In this document: one piece after another, positions 25,499 through 33,366 of the stretch
Layout: each line of letters starts with the position of its first letter
Position numbering within the stretch: position 1 is the stretch's first letter
DNA from: Paramacrobiotus metropolitanus
Lineage: Eukaryota > Tardigrada > Eutardigrada > Parachela > Macrobiotidae
DNA length: 33,366 bases
Assembly: GCF_019649055.1 (NCBI RefSeq)
Contig: NW_026570594.1
Location: forward strand, 1 to 33,366
Direction of reading: 5' to 3'
Position numbers and translations under genes: made by a program
Notes under the pieces: model-generated
Seen by the model: the letters and a program-made list of their open reading frames with translations, nothing else
What the model was told of the DNA's origin: nothing
Database searches by the model: none

Positions 25499-26187
25499 AA
25501 TTTTTATGGATGATGATCTCACTGGCCCTAGTGTTTGAGCAGGCTGGGCGGCGGCGTTCCTGTTCTGTTGAAGTGCTTTTCAGTCTGTGTTGTTTAACCC
25601 GGTGTTTTTAACCCGGTGTTGTTAACCCGGTGTTTTGTTAGTTTTGCTTTATTTGTTTTTTAAACCTGGTGTTTGTTTTATTTGTTTGTTTGTTTAATTA
25701 ACCCGGTGTTGTTACCCCGGTGTTTTGTTGGTTTTGTTTTGTTCAATTTGTTTTTAATTTTGTTTTGTTAGTTTCTTTAACCCGGTGTTTTTAACCCGGC
25801 GTTTTGTGTATTTAACCCGGTTTTGCAATTACTCGATTTAGTACTCTATGGTAATTACTGGAATTAAAATGATTTTTTCTCGTTCATGGTGGCCCGGAAA
25901 TGTGATGCTGTGACGTCTGTTTGATTGATAAAAATTTGTTAATATTGATCAACCAAATCGAAAGTGAGACTAGAAAATGGAATGATTAATCAGACTTTCA
26001 GAACGTGCTGCAATTCGACGCAGCAACTAATATTAACCGCTTAACACTGGACAAAATAAATCACCGTTGAGAATAATCACCGTAAATGCTAATTTCCCTG
26101 TCTTTATGGAAAAAACACCGCGATATCACAGATGTGCAATAACATAAAAAAACAAAATATAATTCAACACAGCGGAAAAGTGTATAA
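25499..26187. repeat. Convergent intergenic region with AACCCGGTGTT-type repeats
   Basis: The words AACCCGGTGTT and close variants (ACCTGGTGTT, ACCCCGGTGTT, AACCCGGCGTT) recur about eight times between 25595 and 25825, separated by T-rich spacers and GTTTTATTTG words. The tract lies between two convergent genes. TTTATT words here could serve as polyadenylation signals for the minus-strand exchanger gene. No coding sequence is visible. Confidence 0.7.
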
Positions 26188-28021
26188 TCACATGAGAACG
26201 CCCAAGGCGGTGGGAATGGCCAGTCCGAGGAAGAGGACGTAGAGGAAGAGCAGGATGCCGCCGTAGACACGGGCCAGCCGGAAGCGGGCGGCCACGATGT
26301 AGATTAGTGAAAAGACCAGCGACACCATCAGCGTCCCGGCGGACAGCAGCGACAACGAGGTGGTTTGCACCGGGAAGGGATCAACCGTGCTGGTGGCGAA
26401 GCAGAAGGAGGTTCCCACGCCCAGCAATAAATCTGTCAAGTACACCGTTATACATCCGTTGATGCGAATATTTTATTGGCATGCAAGTTTATTTCACAAC
26501 TAACAAGTAAGAAACCAAAGAAAACGGCTGAGATATTTTTTTCTCAAATAAAAATAATTTTAAATAATAAGAACTAGTTCTTACACGAACTTATTAATCC
26601 GAAAAATAATACCCTAACCTAAGGGAAATTACGATTCGTTAGACGGAGCAACTTCTGGATGATTTTCGCCTGCCTGTACAAACACCTGTAGATATACTTA
26701 AAAATACATTTATCAGATAAATATATGAGAAATAATATATAAATACATACGAAAATATTTGCACACAAATGTAAATCCATAACCGGGAAAACGCAAGGAA
26801 CACGATTGGCTGAACAAAAACCTTTTTTTCAAAAATACTTTTTTAAATTTAATTATTACAAATTATTTTGCACACTAAGGTTAATTTGTACGTACACCGA
26901 CGAACTTTATCGAAACGCTGCCAATTAAGCACGCATTTGTAAGAAGAAGAAAACAATCAATAAATTATTTCTCATTGATCCCCCGGTCAAAAATATGTCA
27001 GTAATCAATAATAATAAACAGTTAGTAATTGACGATCATCAAACGAGTAAGGTACAGCAATTTATTTCAATCAATGTTCTATTTAAGGCATATTTGGCAT
27101 TTTCATATTTACAAAGCAACTGTAAATAAAGCCACATTACGGCGTGTTTAATTCAGTTTAAAAACCGGCACTTACTCATCATGGGACCAGCGAACACGGC
27201 CGATATTCCCACCCGTGGCTGGCCGCGGCGGGCCATTCCTGTGTCGGCAATAAAATCTACAAAGCCATATATTTGTACCAGCCATCAGCCAATAAATTCT
27301 ACTAATGCAACGATCTTCCTTCCGAAGGAATTATATTTACTGAAAAACGAGACCGGGTACATGCCCTGCTTACCGGGAATACTGTCGCCCCACGCCAGCA
27401 CCGTCAATCCCAGGATGGTGGTCTTGACATTCAGGGCAATCCCCACGGTCTGCAGGCAGGCCACAATCTCGTTGGCCGCCAGATACACCCACACGCAGGC
27501 CCCGAAGAAGCCCAGGTACGCGAACACCTACCCGGAGAAAACGCTTACGGATTGCCCACAACCGGAAAAATAATTCTCATAAATCACCGAAAATATTATT
27601 TTTCAATATTTTTTTAAAAGACTACACACAAAGGTACAACAATTCAAATACGGAACTAGCTGACAAAATATTCTGCCATCCGCATTTTGTAATGCACCGA
27701 TACGATCGGCAGTATTACATGACACTGTACAAAATTAGGGACACCATTAAGGACACTACTGTATTATACAGTGCACTATACCCACGTACTGTAAGTGATG
27801 CACAAAAAAGGCAAGAAATACACCCGAAAAATACCGTAATAAAATTCTGCTGCACTACGGAATTAACAGACGTAACAAATGCTGGGAAAATGGTCTTACA
27901 AAATGATACCAGGGCGGCTCCGTAACATGGGATGTGAAGATGACAAAGGCGGCCACCAGCAGCGCGATCAGCAGCGCCAGCGCCCAGGCCGGAAAGACGC
28001 CGCTTAAATTGGCATTGCCGC
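26188..28021 (-). CDS. NCLX/CCX-type cation/calcium exchanger, C-terminal half (four exons)
   Basis: Exons on the minus strand: 28021-27900, 27527-27374, 27256-27176 and 26432-26188, all with GT...AG borders and agreeing phases. They encode GVFPAWALALLIALLVAAFVIF (membrane helix), PPWYHF-VFAYLGFFG, the alpha-2 repeat ILGLTVLAWGDSIPDFIAD, MARRGQPRVGISAVFAGPMMN, LLLGVGTSF, and the C-terminal helices ending YGGILLFLYVLFLGLAIPTALGVLM. Order and sequence match the second half of SLC8B1/NCLX (mitochondrial Na+/Ca2+/Li+ exchanger) and related CCX proteins. Oddity: the usual Asn of LAWGNS is Asp, while the second acidic residue (SIPD) is kept. The first half with the alpha-1 repeat was not found in the 5.3 kb upstream. 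Either a long intron separates it or the gene is truncated. Confidence 0.8.
27257..27373 (-). other. Intron of the exchanger gene (117 bp)
   Basis: Donor GTAAG follows the first base of the Asp codon in SIPD, and the acceptor is tttgtag before attttatt. A nearer CAG at 27223-27225 would drop FIADTG from the alpha-2 repeat, so the upstream acceptor is preferred. Confidence 0.6.
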
Positions 28022-30470
28022 CTAAAGAAAAACGCTTACTTTAATAAATAACACAGGAAAGAAAACGTAAATCAATAAATAACACAGCGCAGAAAAATCA
28101 AATAAATAAATACTGTAAAGAAATTATGTATAATAACGAAATGCATAACGTGAGAAAATAATCAAATAAAAAAACTTAACAAGTATAATTAAATAACTAA
28201 ACAACTAACACAAAGAAAAATAAATAAGTAACGCCGAAAGCTTACTTAGCTAAATGAAAATTACGCAGAAGAAACAAATAAGCTAACTAAATAAAAAGCT
28301 CTTAAGAAAAATAAATTATTAACGAAAAAGTGTAGCCGAACTGCAAGATCACGCCACCTGGTACGAGCACAACGACAAGCATGCGACGACGACGACGACG
28401 ACCATGCTTTTTTGATTACCTATAGTCCCGGTTGCACAATGCCGCGTCTGCTTGTATGCCGGCAAATGTAAACATCCGCCAACGCTAACACTGCACCGCT
28501 GGCGTGGTAAACCAACTATAAACCATGTTTAATTAATAACACGCCGCTCTATATATGAAAACGCTCCGCTGCTGACCTTGTTAACAGCGGAAACCGGCAC
28601 TTAACCGCAGTTATAGACCCGTGGGAAAACACCCCTCCGCGCTGCTCAACACGGCAAAGTAGCCGCCTAATAAAAGGGTTGGCGTCTGCGGGCGGTTACG
28701 CGTGATAACACTGTACTACAGCTTACTTTACCGACAAAAAATTTTTATTAATGTTATCGTTAAAAAGTAATAGTGCCACGCGTAATTTTTAGCCGGTGTT
28801 TTACTTTCACATGACATTTATTTTTGGATCATCCAGCACCGCGAAATCGACGTCGTAGCACTAATTTTAAGTCAAGCTTGCGTACGTCAGAGTATTTCAC
28901 TCTCCAACGGCAGCGCGGCAATTATCAGTTTCGTCAGTAATTATTCCGCTGTATATTCGGCTGCCATTGCCGCACGAACACAACCGTGGTTAATTCGCAC
29001 GCTTGATCACGTCCGTCAGCAACAACAACAGCAGCGTTATACGATCCTGTATGCACACTACCCTGCCTACACTTTCCGGTCATTGATAGCTGCAGAATTT
29101 CGGGAATTTCTATTATATTGTCTGCAGCGATATGGTCATTGTGAGCGGCCGTGCATTAAAATTTCTGAATTGAAAAAAAATTTGCCGGTTCGTATTTTCG
29201 GTGCTCTGATTTTGCGTGTAATGTCGTATGACAATGTCATATAAAGAAAAATAATATGCAGACAACATAGCACAATTAAAAGCGCATTTTTTAATTAAAA
29301 AATTGCCGGTTCGTATTTTGAACGCCCTGAATTTGCGTGTAATGTTGTATGACAATTTCGTGTAAAGAAATATAATATGCAGATAATATGGCATAATTAA
29401 AAGCGCCTCCAGCTGATGCGACGACAGGAAAGCGTGAGTGACAAGCGCCAACAGCGGCCGAGCGCTGTTTTAAAATCACCACTCCGATGCTGATTAATGA
29501 TTACGCGCCCGGCATTTTTCTCCTGAGCGCCTTTGTTAGCCGCAGCTCAAGATCGTGTCGGAGAGATTGGCCGGCATTTTTTGCATATCATTTTGTTCTT
29601 ACAAGAGCGCATCTAACAAGTGTCGCGACGACGCAGCTTGATTTAATTTGGCCCCTAACGCGCGGCTTACATTTCCCAGGCGACACAGCTTGGGCGAATA
29701 ATTCTAGAGGGATTTAAAAATTATCACCTTAGAAAAAAATACCCGATGCCAGAGAATTTTACGGCCATAAAAGAGCCGGTTGATTATATATGAAAGCCGT
29801 AATTAAATTTCTTTTCTGTATGGACTGTGCAATTTTGTAAACAGGTTGCCCGTTGCGCAAAGAGATTTTTTTACCGCTGGATTCCGGTTCCATTATTTTT
29901 GCTAACCAGCCGATTGCGTCACTTGCATAAACGCATATCCGGGTTACCGCAGATGACAATTATAAAATATTTAATTCGGTAAAGCGATAGCGTGCGTCTG
30001 GTGTCTAGACAGATTCGCGTCGTTCCGAAAATCCTCATAAATTTCTTTAAATAATTTTTTTTCAAAAATATTTTCAGCTACATCGTAAACAAAATAAAGG
30101 CTAGAAATATTGAAAACAATTTAACGCTATTAATTCGGCTGCTATAGCGCACGTATAGAAAAATAAGACGGGCAAGAAAGAAAACCACTGTACATACTAC
30201 GACTTCGCATTTCTTATACGCATTTTTGCCTCGTAGCAGAATAACTGGATTTAATGGTAGAATTTTCCTGTTTGAATTTTTTTAGCTTTTCCGCTTTCTG
30301 TAAAAAAACGAATGGCTAAACGGTCTTCCGCTGTCTCGCTTATCAATCTGCTGAAAAATATCCGATAAATTTAATCAGTCAACTGACGTCACAGCATCAC
30401 ACCTCCGGGTCAAACGAACTGAATGAACGATAAGAAAACACAAATAATAAAGTCCAAATAAACAACAACA
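28022..30470. other. AT-rich non-coding region with microsatellite and local duplication
   Basis: No exon of the exchanger or another gene is recognised. It contains a (GAC)6 microsatellite (about 28385-28402), CAA/CAG-rich words near 29020-29036, and the tandem duplication listed separately. Base composition alternates between AT-rich (28030-28320) and more balanced (28330-29050) stretches. The latter could hold a promoter or first exon that I cannot define. Confidence 0.4.
29172..29411. repeat. Tandem duplication, unit about 121 bp
   Basis: Two adjacent diverged copies share TTGCCGGTTCGTATTTT, TTTGCGTGTAATG, TGTATGACAAT/CGTATGACAAT, ATAATATGCAGA and AATTAAAAGCGC in the same order, offset by about 121 bp. 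No coding potential is evident. Confidence 0.75.
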
Positions 30471-30788
30471 CACTGATAATATCAACCGTTTAAAATGTAC
30501 ACATAAATCATGGCTTGAAAAAATCACCGTGAAATGTCATTTTCACCGTATTTAGGAAAAAAGACAAAAAAATCCCGCGATTTATCACAGAAGTGCAGTA
30601 ATATCAAAGAACAAATAATTCTTCAACATAGCGGAAAACGTGTAAAATCACATGAGAACGCCCAACGCGGTGGGAATGGCCAGTCCGAGGAAGAGGACGT
30701 AGAGGAAGAGGAGGATGCCGCCGTAGACACGGGTCAGCCGGAAACGGGCGGCCACGGTGTAGGTAAGTGAAAAGACCAACAACACCAT
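30470..30788 (-). pseudogene. Truncated copy of the exchanger gene's 3' end
   Basis: The stretch matches 26040-26329 in order: 3'-flanking sequence, stop codon, and the codons for VFSL-YTVAARFRLTRVYGGILLFLYVLFLGLAIPTALGVLM. Similarity stops near 30788 inside the last exon; beyond it the sequence is unrelated, and the open frame running to 30914 is accidental. The lack of the upstream exons and splice acceptor marks it as a relic of segmental duplication. Both copies keep the C-terminal reading frame, with only scattered differences. Confidence 0.8.
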
Positions 30789-31569
30789 AGTTTTTTGCAA
30801 TATTATTGTTATTACAAGAGAGAGCATTGTCAAAGTGTCGCTTCGTACGATAACGGTTGATTTAATTTTCCCAGTCAGCGCCGCATGCGTGAATAACTGA
30901 TTCGAATTCCACAAAATTATAAATGGTTAAAATGTATGGCTGTGAGCGTGGTTTAGCGTAACAACTGCGCGCGCGAAAAACGTCTAATTATCACGTATGA
31001 GAAACAACAGCCCGTGCCATAGAATTTTATTCCTAACAACTCTGCAGCTAAGAACTGGTGGATTGCTGCAGAAGGCACTGTTGTACGGACTGTTCTATTC
31101 TACAGATACATATGTATCTGTACTTATACTACTACACAACGATACTATATATACTACTAGCGGTGGTTGCGAACCACATTATTGCACGAGCGCGAGCGCC
31201 AACACCACTGGGAAATGGTATTGGGATTGTGGAAATGGAAAAGCGTGACGTACGCTCTTCGTGGCTTCAGACAAACTTTATGCTCTTGACGAAGACTTAT
31301 TGCAGCACCTCGCGCTTCGCGCTCGGCGCAAACTAAAAAGTTACCACACCAGTGGTTCAAATGCAAGTTAAAGCGGAAATGTTAGTACAAGCTGTACAAT
31401 ACAACAGGTGCTGATGCATTCGACACTTTTCGTCGACACGAGGACATGGTGTTATAGTGTTGCCCATGAGAGAGGTCGGAGGGATTTCAAGGTCAGTGCA
31501 GTAAAGGTTTCCGCCTTTTAACGCTGCAACCGAAATACTGTTCAAATGTGGATTCCTTGAAGGACTCGA
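30789..31569. other. Non-coding stretch with a long palindrome
   Basis: No gene can be supported here. It contains the 22-bp perfect palindrome at 31101-31122 and AT-rich simple sequence. Short open frames lack splice-site support or family resemblance. Confidence 0.4.
31101..31122. repeat. 22-bp perfect palindrome
   Basis: tacagatacat is followed at once by its exact reverse complement, with no spacer. It lies next to repeated tactact/tatata words. Confidence 0.8.
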
Positions 31570-31886
31570 ATGTTACAGCTTCGTAAGCAGAATTATGTTC
31601 TCCAATACATTTCGAAGCAAACTGGCTGTAGCAACATTGGATGGGCCGTGGTCCACTTTCCGGTCGGCACGTTCATGGTCGATCGACTCCAAACATGCGT
31701 TGCTGGTGAGTCTTTAACTGCGAATCTTTAACTTGTTATACTGTAAGACCTTACTTATGTTCCAACACCGCAATAATAATTTAAAATATTAGAGCCATAA
31801 TTGAAAAGCCTCACCCATCATGAAACTTTTTTCTTTCAGACGGGAAGAGTATCTCCAGACTCAGGTTACAGTTCCAGTGCGCATAA
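31570..31886 (+). CDS. Possible small two-exon gene (60 codons), no family
   Basis: ATG at 31570 opens 45 codons and one base (MLQLRKQNYVLQYISKQTGC to LQTCVA) ending at a GTGAGT donor (31706). A strong acceptor tttttctttcag lies at 31839, and exon 31840-31886 continues in phase (DGKSISRLRLQFQCA) to TAA. Consensus splice sites and matching phases favour a real transcript. The protein is short, has three Cys and resembles nothing I recognise, so it may be the end of a longer gene or a non-coding RNA. Confidence 0.3.
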
Positions 31887-33366
31887 TCGCTACGGAAGTA
31901 GGTGACCGAGCTATCTAAACTGTCCAGTGCATTTCAGCTCTCTTATTTTCCGAGGATATTACACTTTTTTGTAAAACTTTCTCTGCTGCACAAAATGACA
32001 CTGTAGTTGCGCAAACCCAAAATTAATGCTTCTGTTCTGACATATCCCATACTCCATTGCAGTGCACGTAAAATTTCAACGAATCACATTTTTAACGTTA
32101 CTTCGTATTCAAAAGCCAATATTCATCCGTGCTCGGCTTGCATACACTCAAAAAATGGCACAAAAAGTACTTACTCAAAAACGCAGTGTGCTTGTATATG
32201 TACAGATATTTCCACAGAAAAAACACGCTTTTACTCCAGTCTCCTGTTATTATCAAAGTCCTCTACAGTTTAAATTTTCATGGCAGTACAAAAGCAAATA
32301 AAGCACGTCATCTTTTCGTACTAAACCAAACCGTCAAATACCAAACAAAGCACGTCATCTGTTCATTATTCTTCTTATGGAAAACGTTAGAGCAAAAATC
32401 CTTAACACAAAGACTTCTCATGGTCAATAAAGCGCAGTAATCATACCTTTGACCTTCATGACTTTTGATTCCTCATGAAGTTTTTACCTAGACCACCAAA
32501 GCTGGCCCCATAATAAGAAATGGATTGACAACTAACACTGATTTTTTATGCTTTATTTGTAAAATTATGGGAGACGGTTCGCAAAATTATGGAAAGACCA
32601 TAAAATTATGGGAGACTCTTCCGAATGGGAGACTGTTCGCACCTACCTTTCCCTGTAAGCACCCGCAATGAAAGCCTAACGATGCTGCAGAAGCTAGGAA
32701 ATTTTAATTTTGCGGAAAATTTGAATATTTCCCAACAGTTTTTAATCAAAATATAGAAAATTAAAGGAGTTTCGCGAAGTCCAGAGCTTTATTCGATATT
32801 ATTCCCTGCTGGTTTATTGTCCGATTCCACATGCCCCCTTGCCAAAAACAGCTACAAATCTTGCCATAAACAGCTATAAATGTTTTACTAAGTGTCTGCA
32901 GACAGGAAAGCTTTCTTAGGTTTAATTGTTTAAAACGTCCGCACACAGTCTGGACAACACCCAATCCGAAACAGCCGGCACGACATAAATAGGAGAAACT
33001 ATAAAATATCCACAGATACAAAAATGCTCTGTAAGTCAGATATTGCATACACAATTTACATAATTCGAGTATGTATCTGTAAACATAAAAAAACAGAAAA
33101 ACATAACTGCGTATGTCCAATCTTTAACCGTCGATCAATATTTATACAAACGGCTGAAATTCCGTATTTTTAGAGTATTTCTAGAGTGTTTCTTGTTATG
33201 TACATGTATTCCCCGAGTATCCGCCGCCAACATCTGGGGAGCCAGCGTTTTAGAGCTGATGAAACCGATTCACCACATTACGACACTGTTTGACCACCTT
33301 ATAAAGAGTTTTACTGCGCAGATTTATCGAATGCTGGCCAGTGGCCATGCTGTTTCTGCGAAGCTG
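31887..33366. other. AT-rich region, short direct repeats, no supported gene
   Basis: Contains a direct repeat with caaagcacgtcatctgttc and a near copy about 52 bp upstream (about 32295-32365), AATAAA at about 32424 (tcaataaagc), and three copies of AAAATTATGGnA-type words with a repeated GTTCGCA ending (32561-32642). An open stretch at the right edge on the minus strand, about 33260-33366, could be an exon but is too short to call. Confidence 0.35.

Noticed and set aside
27181-27573. Plus-strand ORF of 130 codons starting at ATG 27181
   Set aside because: It runs antisense through two exchanger exons and their intron, which have splice sites and family similarity on the minus strand.
30534-30770. 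Plus-strand acidic ORF
   Set aside because: Antisense of the duplicated exchanger exon.
32761-33120. Minus-strand ORF of 119 codons with Tyr/Phe/Leu-rich start
   Set aside because: AT-rich chance frame; it does not match the missing alpha-1 half of the exchanger and has no splice or start support.

Overview
The window is eukaryotic and very probably from an animal. Genes at the right are split by short AT-rich introns (about 75-590 bp) with GT...AG borders, and their products are animal-type families: a DDX3/PL10/Vasa-like DEAD-box protein and an NCLX/CCX-type cation/calcium exchanger. I cannot name the species; a compact invertebrate genome fits best. The window falls into two very different parts.

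Left 60% (1 to about 19990, minus strand): one very large Ty3/gypsy-class LTR retroelement that runs off the left edge, so its true length exceeds 19.9 kb. Its 5' LTR (about 18368-19990, 1.6 kb) has a 7-bp terminal inverted repeat, and base composition drops sharply outside it. The LTR holds a TATA box, two perfect CRE palindromes, a CCAAT box and a GTAC-rich tract. After a 130-nt leader with three consecutive hairpins come: a 1463-codon gag with a long coiled coil and a Gag domain; an RGG-rich, CCHC nucleocapsid block in the -1 frame; tandem G GGA AAC slippery heptamers; a 2059-codon pol ORF (protease, RT, RNase H, integrase zinc finger, start of the integrase core); the rest of integrase in the -1 frame, with an AT-hook; and a duplicated tail behind an in-frame TAG.

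Downstream of integrase (about 1-5576) is a third coding block of at least 5.5 kb. It begins with a splice-acceptor-like site 8 nt before an ATG. It encodes Ser/Arg-, Pro/Thr- and coiled-coil-rich protein with no membrane segment and is broken into about ten frames. A motif of the type P-T-T-Q-[AV]-V, nearly identical at DNA level, recurs through pol and this block and may mark polyprotein cleavage sites or a nucleic-acid signal.

Right 40% (about 19990-33366): host DNA. A plus-strand 11-exon model (20425-25498) encodes a DDX3-like protein whose phases all agree but whose DEAD and SAT motifs are replaced and whose second RecA lobe is cut short: a candidate pseudo-helicase. It contains a tandem duplication of its Gln/Gly-rich exon. 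It converges on the C-terminal half of an NCLX/SLC8B1-like exchanger (minus strand, 26188-28021); an AACCCGGTGTT-type repeat tract lies between them. The 3' end of the exchanger gene is copied as a truncated relic at about 30.5-30.8 kb. The remainder is AT-rich with local repeats, a 22-bp perfect palindrome and one possible two-exon small gene.
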